From assembly GCA_033032865.1 (NCBI GenBank), contig JAWHQI010000508.1, positions 672,001 to 736,000 of the forward strand: 64,000 bases of DNA, read 5' to 3'. Of this stretch, positions 36,301 to 48,300 are shown one piece after another. Within the stretch, counting starts at the first letter, position 1. Each line of letters begins with the position of its first letter. The translations under genes and the position numbers were made by a program. The notes under the pieces are model-generated. The model had not been told where the DNA came from and did no database searches. It worked only from the letters and a program-made list of their open reading frames with translations. Source of the stretch: Dactylorhiza incarnata (Eukaryota; Streptophyta; Magnoliopsida; Asparagales; Orchidaceae).

Positions 36301-39300
36301 CGACTAGTGGTTTTGACGATGGATTGCAAATAATACAAAGTAGTAGTGGCTAGCACCCATATATCACAATTGATAACAAAGCAACTTGCAGTTTTAAGTG
36401 TGTGAAGCTAAAGAGCTTAGATTAAACACAATGAATAAGCTATGGGTGCAAATTGAAAAGAGTATGACATCAATTCGTACAAAATGAACAAGAAATAAGC
36501 TCCAAATAAGAACTTACAAAAGCGTAGGAGACTGGGGAAGGATGTAAAGATGCTTCGGTGGATTGGGAGGGCAGACAACTGGCAGATGGACCTTGGACGG
36601 GGCTGTGGGAGGAAATGGAGAGTTATTAGTTGGGTTCTAGTGGCTGGAGGAGGTGTTGCAGGGCTGATGCGACTGAGGGCTATGGGTAGGGGTTTCAGAT
36701 TTAGTTTGGGGGAGTGTTTAGAAGGCTGAGAAGAGGTCGGGATGAGTTGTCTGGGTGTTGGGAGGAAATGATAGCCTGCTGGCTAGGAGCGTGGGAGTGT
36801 TCGACAAGGGTAATTTGGAAATTTTGGATGTCTGGAAGGAGGTTGATGGGCTATGACGAAAGGGGGAGTGGGGTTTTCTAGAGTTATGGCAAAAAACAAT
36901 AGGGGGGTGGAAATGCGGTAGTCAAGCATTTAGACTGTAGAGGATGGGCTGCCATGGGTGCCAGTTAACAGAGATGGGGAGTTGTTTAATGGGATCATGG
37001 GATGGCCAGTTAATTGGCTAGGTCGGGTCTAATTTGGAGATATTTGGGGATATTTGGGGAGAGGTGGTTGTAGAGAGGGTGTGATTAGTTATTGGAGGGA
37101 AGTGGGACTTATAAAATATAAGTGGTTAGTTATGGTGGTTAAAGAAAGTGAGGAGGTAGTTATGGTGGTTATAGGAAGTGAGGAGTGAGGTGATTGGTGA
37201 GGGGAAGGTCTTGGCCGAGAAGGGTGATTGGGGAATGAAGTGGCCAGCCAAGGGAAGATGAGGGGAGGTGACCTTTGCTTCGACATCTAGGTTCCACGAC
37301 TTTGACACCGTGGGATGGATTGAGATATTCAGGAAATCTGCCCAAAATCTTCAATCCTTAAAAGTAGTCCCTTATGCTTGTATTTATAGGCAAACAACCT
37401 AGGAAAACCACTATGAACGGTCCAAACTGCATTAACACGCAACCTAACCCTTTATATGACGCATCACTATAAATTTGAAGTCCATTTGACCCTTCAGGCA
37501 TCACCAAAACTGAAGCAGTCGTTAATCTTTCTTTCAGTGCCTCAAATGCTTGCTGACATTCATCCTCTAATTTAAACGACACATTCTTTCTGGTCAACTG
37601 CCTTAAAGGTAGCACTATCTTTGAGAAATCCTTTACGAATTTCCTGTAATAACCAGTCAATTCCAAGAAACTGTGCAGTTCAGTTACCGACTTCGATTGA
37701 GTCCACTTCACAATCGCTTCGATTTTTGCTGGATCAACCGATAAGCCTTCTTCATTAATAACGTGGCCCAGAAAAGCCACTTCTTTCAACCAGAAGTCGC
37801 ACTTCGAAAACTTAGCATACAGTCGTTGCACTCTCAACGGCTGTAATACTAAACGCAAATGCTGAGAATATTCTTCCTCCGATTTTGAATAAATTAGAAT
37901 GTCATCAATAAACACGATCAGTTCCTGATCGAGAAAAACTTTAATGACTCAATTCAAAAACTTTAATGACTCAATTCATCAAGTCCATAAAAGCTGCAGG
38001 CGCATTCGTTAGACCAAAAAGCATTATAACAAATTCAAATGCACATACCTGGTACTAAATGCCACCTTCAAAATATCCTCTTCTTTGATTCGCAACTGGT
38101 GATATCCTGATCGAAGATCAATTTTGGAGAACACCCGCGCACCTACAAGCTGATCAAATAAATCATTGATGCGAGACAGAATATTTATTTTTAATTGTCA
38201 GCTTGTTCAATTTACAATAATATACGACTCAACGCACAAACGGTGGGATCCGTCTTTCTTTTTCACAATTAGAATTGGAGCTCCCTAAGGTGAAGTGCTA
38301 GAGCGAATGAATTTTTTATCAAGAAGCTCTTGCAACTGCACCTTTAATTCTGCCAATTATTTAGGCGTCATCCGATAAGGTGTCTTGGCCACTGGAGCAG
38401 CTCCTTCAATCAGCTTGATTTCAAACTCAACTTCTCGAGTTGGAGGCACACCGGGCAAATCTTCTGGAAATAGATCCAAGTATTCCCGCTCTACAGGCAC
38501 AACTGTAATTTCTTTCTTTTCTTCTTTTGATTTCTTGATCATCACTAAAATGACATCATAGCCTTTCCTCAATTTCTTCCATGCCTTCATGGCAGAAATC
38601 ATGATTTTTGATACTTCTTCCAGACCCTTAAAACATAAATAAACTTCCGTTTGGGTACTTGAATGCGGCTTCTTTCGTCTTGCAGTTTATTACCGCTTCT
38701 CGATTCGAAAGCAATCCATACCAAGGATAACATCGTGCTTGTACAACCCTCATTCTCCGAGGGTGGGCCCATTCAAAGCCACATAGGCAGAAGTAAAAGT
38801 CAAAACGTCAACATAGAAGTCAACAGCTCGAGACACCAAGACAAAGTCAGCCAACAGGAGTAGAAGAAAGCCTAAGTGAGTAGGGGTGCACTCGTGCGAG
38901 TATCCCGGATACTCGCCAAAGGTGGGCGACCATAGGTGATACTCGCCCATTTGCCCGGGGAGATCGCCTCAATGTCGCTAGTCGCCGGGCAGGGGCTGGG
39001 CTATAAACCCCCCCCCCCCCCCACCCTTTGGTTTTCCTATAAATAGGACCCTAGAGGTACTTGGATTGGCACCTGAACTTGAGCTTTTCAAACCCTGCTC
39101 TTGCATTCTGGAACCCGTCGCACTTGGCCGCTACTCCCAGTACTAGTCAAGTCGGTGCCTTCCTCGTACCCTGCTCGGCCATTTTTTGGTTGTGGAGGGG
39201 AAGACTCCTTTGAGCTTCTGGGTACGTGGTGGGACCTCCCTGCCGTGGCACATGGGGTCCTGTTTGTTGCTATTCTAGCTTCTTCATAGTCGTCAGTCAA

Positions 39301-42300
39301 GCCGTCTCTTCAAGCCGCTTGGCAAGTAGTCTCCGGCTGCATTGGTCCGAATTTTGGAGCCTAGGATTTTCCTGGCTTCAACACTTTGGTGCGGTGAGCG
39401 TGGATCGTAGCCAGGGAAAGAAAGCTTAGTGGAAAGAAAAGATGGTGGTAGTAGGCGACAATGAGGAAGTTGTCGGCAACTCGGCCGGTGGAGGCGAGTT
39501 CGTGACTTTGGCAGTCTTTGAAGATTTCACGCGGCGAATCGAAGGAACCCTGCGAGCAGTTCTTCAAACTCGCGCAGAGGGTACGGCGACTTCACCCCAT
39601 CATCCGGTTTTGATCGAAGAAGGTGCTCCCTCCAGGCGAGCAGGGAAGGATCATGTGAAAGAGCCCGAGCGGCCAAGGAAGTCGCGATTCTGCCCGCAAA
39701 CCTCGCAAGGGGCTGGCGGGATCCGATTTCGAAACGAAGAGGAGCAGGCGGGGTACTACGGTACTCGCCCCTTTAGCGAGTATGAGGGTGATACTCGCCA
39801 AGTAGAGGATCGTTGCCAAGTGGGAGAAAGGACCCCCTTTTGTAAAGAGATCGTTGCTGCACCAATGCCGGAGGGGTTCAGTGATCCCGCGATGAATTAC
39901 TACTCGGGGAGGAATCGTGGTAGGCAAGAAGGGCGTAGGGAGGAAGGATGCATGGAGTCGATGGTTGTTGTCTGTCAGGGGAACAGACGTAACCGGAGGA
40001 ATAACCGGAGGAGGAATAAGGATCGGGTCGACCAAGGATGTCGAGGAGGGACCAAGGCCGGAGAAGTAGGAGTGATTTATGGAGGAACGGGGCTCGGATC
40101 TTTCCTCAAGACGAATTTCCACCAGGTCTATCGCAAAAGTGCCGCTTCGACCTCTCAAGCGTCAGCCCCGCTAGAGGAGATCACTTCCTCGGAGGAAGGC
40201 ATGTTAGGAAATGGGAATCCCTTCCATGATGCCCGTGTGATTCAAGCGATCGTCGAAGACTTCACCGTCAACCGAATCCTGGTGTGCAACGGGGGTTCGG
40301 TCCGTGTCATCTTTACGTTGTTCTCACGAACACGTTTGACAACCTGGAAGTCGAGGCGAGCAGGATGATGGCCTCGGACGGTCCCCTTTTCGATTTCCCA
40401 GGTAAGCAAAAGAAGGCGGACGCGGCAGGAAGATCAGCCGCCGTCGGGAAGCTTAATCCAAGACGGGAAGGACCCTTCATCATCCACGAGTCATTAGCAA
40501 CTGGCGGATATCGCCTGCAGAATCACGAAGGGGAGCTGTTGGAAAACACCTGGAGCAGCGACGACCTGAAAAGGTTTTACTCCTGAGCGGGAGTATGTAC
40601 ATCCCACCCCTGTAAATTTATTGTTCATAAATAAATTCATCACCCCCCTGAAGCATGGGGTAGAGAAGGGTTTTTTACATTGACCTCAAATTACAAAAAT
40701 GTTTTCAAGTAAAAGAAGAAAAGCAGGCGAAGACGATCTCCACGTTAGGTTGGGAAACAGTCCTCCGACTTGATTCTCCTAAAAACCCAGAACGGATGAT
40801 GGGACGGTGCCTCGATAGTGCGTTCTCTTAAGACCAAGCCTCTGCACTGACGGTCGAGATCAGCTCCCCCCTTACACGTTGGTCGTAGTTCCCTCCGACC
40901 GCACCTCTCACCCGACTGAGGAGATTATCAGGAAGAAGTCTGGACGCCGACCTCCCAATTCGACAAAAGAATGATCGACTTAAACCTATCAAGGAACCCT
41001 TAGATAAAAGTGTTGTGTTCCCTCGAAAGGCCAAAATGGTGCTTGCCCTTATCTGCTTCGGCAAAAATGTGTTTTCAAGTAAAGGAAGAAAGCAGGTGAA
41101 GTCGATCTCCACGGCAGGTTGGGAAACGGGCCTCCGACTTGATTCTCGTAAAACCCAGAGTGGGTGATGGGACAGTGCCTCGGTTGTGCATTCCCTTAAG
41201 TCCAAACCTTTGCAATGACGGCCGAGATCAGCTCCCCCCTTGCACGTTGGCCGCGGTTCCCACCGACTGCATTTCTCATCCGACTAGGGAGATTATCAGG
41301 AAGAAGTCTGGACGCCGACCTCCCAATTCAACGAAGGAATGATCGACTTAACCAATGAGGGGACCCTTGAGTAAAGGTGTCGTGTACCCTCGAGGGATAA
41401 AAGCCCGTAACAAAGCGATTCGTTTTCGAGTATTTCCTCCAATCGTATGAGTTAATGTGCTTAAGTGTGCTTAACTCCCCGTTCAATTGTTGAGCAACAG
41501 GAAACAGGTTGGGTCGGCATTCAACATCAACAAGAGTAGTAGGATGGAGACCTTGGGATGGTGTGTTCCCTTGGAAGGTGCTCCATTGGAACCTCCCGAC
41601 AGTCATTCCCTATTATGTCGATCTCTTCAACAACATCAACAAGAGCAGTAGGATGGAGACCTTGGGATGGTGTGTTCCCTTGGAAGGTGTTCCATTGGAA
41701 CCTCCCCGACAGTCATTCCCTACTGTGTCGATCTCTTCAACAACATCAACAAGAGCAGTAGGATGGAGACCTTGGGATGGTGTGTTTCCTTGGAAGGTGC
41801 TCCATTGGAACCTCCCCGACAGTCATTCCCTACTGTGTCGATCTCTTCAACAGCATCAACAAGAGCAGTAGGATGGAGACCTTAGGATGGTGTGTTCCTT
41901 TGGAAGGTGCTCCATTGGAACCTCCCCGACAGTCATTCCCTACTGTGTCGATCTCTTCAACAACATCAAACAAGAGCAGTAAGATGGAGACCTTGGGATG
42001 GTGTGTTCCCTTGGAAGGTGCTCCTTTGGAACCTCCCCGACAATCATTCCCTACTAGGTCAATCTCTTCAACAACATCAACAAGAGCAGTAGGATGGATA
42101 CCTTGGGATGGTGTGTTCCCTTGGAAAGTGCTCCATTGGAACCTCCCCGACAGTCATTCCCTACTGTGTCGATCTCTTCAACAGCATCAAACAAGAGCAG
42201 TAGGATGGAGACCTTGGGATGGTGTGTTCCCTTGGAAGGTGCTCCTTTGGAACCTCCCCGACAGTAATTCCATACTAGGTCAATCTCTTCAACAGCATCA

Positions 42301-45300
42301 ACAAGAGCAGTAGGATGGATATCTTGGGATGGTGTGTTCCCTTGGAAGGTGCTCCTTTGGAACCTCCACGACAGTCATTCCCTAATAGGTCAATCTCTTC
42401 AACAGCATCACCAAGAGCAGTAGGATGGATACATTGGGATGGTGTGTTCCCTTGGAAGGTGCGACTATGAAGATGCAAGTATGCAAGTGCGAGTATGAAG
42501 ATGCGAGTATGAAGATGCGACTATATATGGGCAAGTATCCAACAAGCGAGCAATTAACGTGCGAGCAAGGTATGATCGTCGTCCGCAGTATCCTATCTCG
42601 TCTATGCTTAGTCGCCTAGCGAGCACTCAACCTCGCCTCGAACCTAAGAGCCTACTCGATATAACCACAAAAGAAGAAAAACAAGAAGCGACTACAAAAG
42701 ACGAGCAAAAAATTGTATTCATTTGCTTTCATAAGTACATATACAAAAAATGCTGTACAGCTTTGCAAAATGGAGCCAGACGAATATGCACCATTACCGG
42801 CGACCTCCTCCTCATCGCCACCCGGTGACGAGTCGATCAGAGTAGGAGCTCCCGCCTTCGGCGCCAAAGGAAGAAGCTCGCTCGGTAAGGAACGAGTAGC
42901 TGCACCAAGACATAAAGAGAAGAACATTAGTAACCGGCTGAAGACAAAGTGGCGAGTATGATCAAATACTCGCTCAGAAGATTACCTTCGCCCGGGAACA
43001 CTTCGGCGAGCTCATCTACTTGCCTCCTCCAGAGGACGACATCCAGGCGGCGACCCCGGAAGCTGTCGAGTAGCTTCTCCCAGCTCTCCTCCAAATAAGG
43101 GGCAGCGAAGGCGCTCTCCGCCGGTTGGAAGGATGAGGTCGGGACGACTCCAAAGTCGCCCTTGATGACGACTAATTGCTCGGTCCAGCGGTGGTTCTTG
43201 TTCGCCGTGCCGACCAGTGTGCAGACATGGCTGCACAAGAAGGAGACGCCTTCGCCAGTGGCGCCGAAGTGAAATACTCGCCGGAAGACGAAAAGATCAA
43301 AGACGATCTTCTGTTCTCACAAGAAGCAGAGAAAGCCCATGATCATCGCCACTCCGTTCGGGTTAATCTGGGTCGGGACTATCCCGTGATAGCGGAGTAT
43401 CTGGCAGACCTCCGACCACAATGGTAGTCGTAGGCCGACTTCGAAGTGGCGGATGAGGAATATCAGCTCGGTCGCCGAGAATGAGTTCAGGCTCATCCTC
43501 GCGAGGAAGCCTGGCGACATACCTCGGCGACAAGTATTTGGCAGAGAACTCCTTCAGATCGCTCGATCGAGTAATCGGCTTCTTGAAGGAAGTCGCCTCG
43601 AAGTTCTTCGCATGACTCGCACGACGAATAGCTGCCTCGTCAGCCATTCAGAAAGAAAGGAAATGAAGAAGCGAGTATCAAAGAGTGAAACAATCGGCAG
43701 ATACTTGCTGGAAAGAAAGGAAAATCGCCAAAAGCGTAATAAATACGTACCCACCCCCCTATTTATAGTACTCGACGAGACTTGGCTTGTCGCGTACGCC
43801 GCCGCGAGCACGAGTAAGGGGTGGCGAGAATCGAGGGAAAGTCGCCAAAACCAACAGCGCACGTCAAATCACCAACGCCAAGCGAGCGAATACCTACATC
43901 AGATTACTGGGATGCTCGCCAAATCGACGCAACATTCAACAAATACTCGCAAGAAAGAAACAAAAATAAAAAAAAGTAAATCCAGACATCACAGCAAGCA
44001 GAAAAGGAAGCAAGGGCGATTTTCATACTCGCCAATTAACAAACTACTTGAAGAAATCAAATTGTTCAGAATTACATATCATTCACCAACATGCGACTAA
44101 CTGCTATAAAAAGAAAAAAGGCAGGATCCTAGGGGTTCGCCTGAGCATCGGGAAGTTGTGGTTGTCGCCCAACCCAGCCCGTGCTGCGAGCTCGCTTGAA
44201 ATGCTCGAAGGTCACGGACATCGCGTCCTCGCCTTGTCGCAGCTGCTCCTCCATCCTCGCCAGGAGACCAATGGAGCCCATGCTCGCGCGCATTCCCACC
44301 AGCTCGTCATGATGCAACTGCTGGCGATGCTCCATCCTACCAACCCGGCGCTCCAGATCGCTAACAGATTGAAGGCGATATTTTGCTCCCACCAGCCGAG
44401 TATCGAACTCTTCTAGTCGGGATACTCGCACCTCCAGCTCGGTCAGGCGACGCTGAGAGTCAGCGGCCGCCAAGCGCTCGACTCGCGCCTCCACCGCAGT
44501 CAGGCGGCGATGAGACTCGCTGATCGCCAGACGCTCCAACTTCGCCTCCAAGTCCAGGATGGCGCGAGTAGCCCTCTCCTGGTACTCGCGGGAGGGAAGC
44601 CCAACCTCGTCAATCAGAGCCCCGATAGGGGTGTGAGCGCGAGCTGCAGAAGAAGACAAAAAACAAAGCCTTAGTGGCGAGTAGCGACAAGACCTTTTTT
44701 CAAGATATTCGGCAAAGCAGCGACTCCATTTACCAGGCCGATGAACATCATTCCGCGAGTCGCGACGAGGACTCCGAGATTGTCGACGAGAACCCCTTCC
44801 CCGATGCGGGGATAGACTGCGATGGCCGTCATCTCGCCGGCTAGAGTGCGATCCGCCGATGTGCTCCCTGTTGGAATGCACATCGCCCTGACCGCGACCA
44901 TCCGCTGGTCCCCCTCCCCCTCTGGGAGCGAAGAAGCCAGAAGACCCCGCCACCCCGCCTCGGCGAGAGGACTCTGCCGGATGGGTGGTGGGAGCCGAGG
45001 AAGACAGAAGGCGATGATCACCCTGCATGTCGGCAGGCGGTGGAAAAGGAGGTGGGGGAAGGACGCCCGCAGGTAGCTGAAAGCTACTCGCTACCTCTGA
45101 TTGCTGCGAAGGCGGTGGTGGCGGAAGAATGCTACTCGCTGAAGGAGCCCTCTGCTCGCTCATTGACCTCTTATGCACCAAAGAGCTGTGAAGGATCCGC
45201 ACCGATCCACCCCGGCGAGTTCCTCCCTCAGTCCTAGGCGAGATCATAGGCGATGATCGCAGAGGAATGACGATCAAAGGCTCCTCCAGAGCTGCGGTAA

Positions 45301-48300
45301 GCGGCGGATCTGCGAGATAGTATAGAAAGCATCAGAAACTCGCCAGCGTATTTGACGACTCAAACCAAAAAAGCGGCGAGTAGATGGCTCTCACCTTGTA
45401 AAGGAGGGAGTTCAGTTTGAGCTTGGGCCGAGATTCCAGCAGTATTCGCCTCCGGGGCGACGTTCGATGCGGGAAGGTTAGGAACAGGCGAATCACCCGG
45501 TTGGCCGAGACCCAAGTCGTCAAGCACATGCTGGGTACTGCCGACCAGAGAATCGTCGGCATTCTCAGAAGCGGCGGCGTCTTTCTTCTTCTCTTTCTTC
45601 TTCTTCTTCTTATCAAGGCGCTTCCTCTTTTTAGAGGCGAGAAAGTCTTCAAGGTCGGCATCTACACGAGGAGGGAGCGAAGGAGCATCAAACATACTCA
45701 CAAGGCCGGCCATGGCAGCGACAGCTTCCTCAGCATAACTGCGCGACATCTTGAGCGAGATCAGAAAAGTCGTGCCCTCAGAGACCCCTCCCCCTCTATA
45801 TATAGAGCCAGAGTGTTAAGCAGTGAGATGCCGACTATCAATCGATACTCGCCAGAAGGTCTGATCGTCGAATGACGGTTGGATGATTGATGATTCTTTC
45901 CGAGCAACTACGTTACTCGCAAAGAGCGGGGATTGTGTACAATCCTCATTCTCCGAGGGTGGGCCCATTCAAAGCCACGCAGGCAGAAGTCAAAGTCAAA
46001 ACGTCAACATAGAAGTCAACAGCTCGAGACACCAAGACAAAGTCGGCCAGCAGGAGTAGAAGAAAGCCTAGGCGAGTAGGGGTGCACTCGTGCGAGTAGC
46101 ATGGATACTCGCCAAAGGTGGGCGACCATAGGTGATACTCGCCCATTTGCCCGGGGAGATCGCCTCAATGTCGCTAGTCGTCGGGCAGGGGCTGGGCTAT
46201 AACCCCCCCTGGTTTTCCTATAAATAGGACCCCAGTGGTACTTGGATTGGCACCTGAACTTGAGCTTTTGAAACCCTGCTCTTGCATTCTGGAACCCGTC
46301 GCACTTGGCCGCTACTCCCAGTACTAGTCAAGTCGGTGCCTTCCTCGTACCATGCTCGGCCATTTTTGGGTTGTGGAGGGGAAGACTCCTTTGAGCTTCT
46401 GGGTACGTGGTGGGACCTCCCTGCCGTGGCACCTGGGGTCCTGTTTGTTGCTATTCTAGCTTCTTCATAGTCGCCAGTCAAGCCGTCTCTTCGAGCCGCT
46501 TGGCAAGTAGTCTCCGGCTGCATTGGTCCGAATTTTGGAGCCTAGGATTTTCCTGGCTTCAACAGTACTCAACCAATGGTAAGACTACATCATCCTCTTT
46601 AATTCTCTTATCATTAAAAAATATCAGTACCACGGCTCGCTTTTAAGTAGTTAGCACTGTATTATTCGTCATAAGCACATTCAAAGATTTTGCAACTTGG
46701 TATTGTTGTGTATGAACAGAATCAAAAATATATGACGAAATGAAGGAATGAATGACACCAATATCAAATAAAACTTTTAATAACTGATAATGCACATTTA
46801 GCATACTTATAACCACGATATCATCAACCTTCTCCTCCTGCTGCCCAAGATTGAAAGCTCGGGGCTGGACCATCCTTTCTTCTTTGTCTCCTTCAGTGGG
46901 TACAGATGCAATAGACTCCCCTTCCTTGGAAATTCTAATTTGATAGATCTTCTGGGTAGGCAAGGCTGAAGCTCCCCTCTGACTTTCATCCCTCTGCAGC
47001 TTCAGACAATTTCTTCGTTGATGCCCCGGTTGGCGACAATAAAAACAGACACCTGTCAGACATTCCCCTCTGTGCATCCTGCCACATTTGGCACACTTAG
47101 TCGCCATCGACTGGGATACCTGGGTGTTAACAGTAGACGAAGACTGCTGCTGCTTCTTTTTCTTCCACAGGGCTTCACCTGATCTGCCCGACTTTTCCTA
47201 ACTAAAACCTTCTTTGAGCCTCTTCTTAAACATTTTTGCCCTTCTCTGCCTCTTTTCACAGTCCAGCTCTACCATCCGAGATTTCTCTACTAAGACTGCA
47301 TAATCCGTAATATCAACAGAACAATAGATGCACGGATATCATCACGCAAGCCCTCCTGAAAATGCAGACACCGAGCTTCTTCTGTTGCCACTGCAGACTC
47401 AGAATAATTGGCCAAGCTAGAGAATTTCTCTTCGTACTGAAATACAGAGCGATTTCCTTGCACCATATGCAAGAATCTTTCCTGAAGCTGTCTCTTTTTG
47501 ATTTTCGGCACGAACCACTTTGTGAATTTACGGATGAATTCAGTCCAAGCTACAGTCACCAAGCCTCTGGCAGCAAATTTTCCCTTCATCAAATCAATCC
47601 ACCAACGCTTTTCTTCACCCTACAGCAGAAAGGCAGCCAGTTCCACTTTATGCTTTGCTGGACACCGCATCGCCTCAAATATAGTCTCGATTCGCAGAAT
47701 CCTGTCCTCGGTCTCTATCGGAGAAAGGCCACCACGAAAGGTTGGCGGCCTGGAGAGGAACGTGCATATTGTCAATTAGGTCGGGGGGCGAGCCGCGCAA
47801 ACGGGCTTGACGATGGGTGGAAGAGGTCCTAGGCTCGACATAGAAAAATGGATGACATCGTCGTATGAGATGAAGGAGAAGTCGCAAATGATGCATGGCT
47901 CCACGACTGCTGAATCAAGGCGGAACAAGGGTTGCAAGTCACGTCGAGCACTGGAAGGCACAGAAATGGGGCTATTACCTGAGCTTATCAAATGACAAGT
48001 TGTTTCTTGTCGATCGGTTTAGTGGTGGATTGGGCAGTCCGACCAATAAACTGAGAATAACCGGATGCAAATCACGATGGATACTCATGCCTAACCCCAG
48101 GAGGCCGGTTCCTCCTTGAAGTCTCTCTCTAAATGAGAGATCTAAATTCTAATGATCATAAGATGTCCTATCTCTTACAAGTCCCATCCTTATACAGAGA
48201 GACTCACTGAAATTTATCATACTACCATTCAAATGTAAAAAAACACAATTTTTATTTCTGATTGCCATTTGTTATTCACCTCTCTCTCTTTCCCTCTCTC

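Larger units (their letters stand above)
38740..46564 (+). mobile_element. Tat-type Ty3/gypsy element, pol-deleted, with antisense genes
   Basis: This 7825-base element has LTRs of 644 bases (38740-39383) and 629 bases (45936-46564), ends TGTACAA...TTCAACA, and a 5-base target duplication. On the + strand it keeps a gag-like frame and a protease trace, then jumps directly to the last residues of integrase. RT, RNase H and most of integrase are gone. A minisatellite follows (about 41520-42465). Then two antisense genes occupy 45804-42655, each with its own TATA box. It lies inside a - strand gypsy fragment in KTN80 intron 10. The Tat assignment rests on the integrase tail, the gag/protease style and the presence of antisense ORFs, which are known in Tat elements. 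Confidence 0.8.

Noticed and set aside
39592..40158. 188-codon antisense ORF opposite gag
   Set aside because: Shadow of the Tat gag frame. No TATA box or splice logic like that of the two antisense genes.
41509..42313. Long overlapping ORFs with repeated [19 protein letters not shown] units
   Set aside because: They follow the 110-bp minisatellite. The frame changes with one-base indels between units.
41520..42465. CRISPR-like array
   Set aside because: Regular repeats, but unit and spacing are continuous with no unique spacers, in a plant nuclear context. It is a minisatellite.
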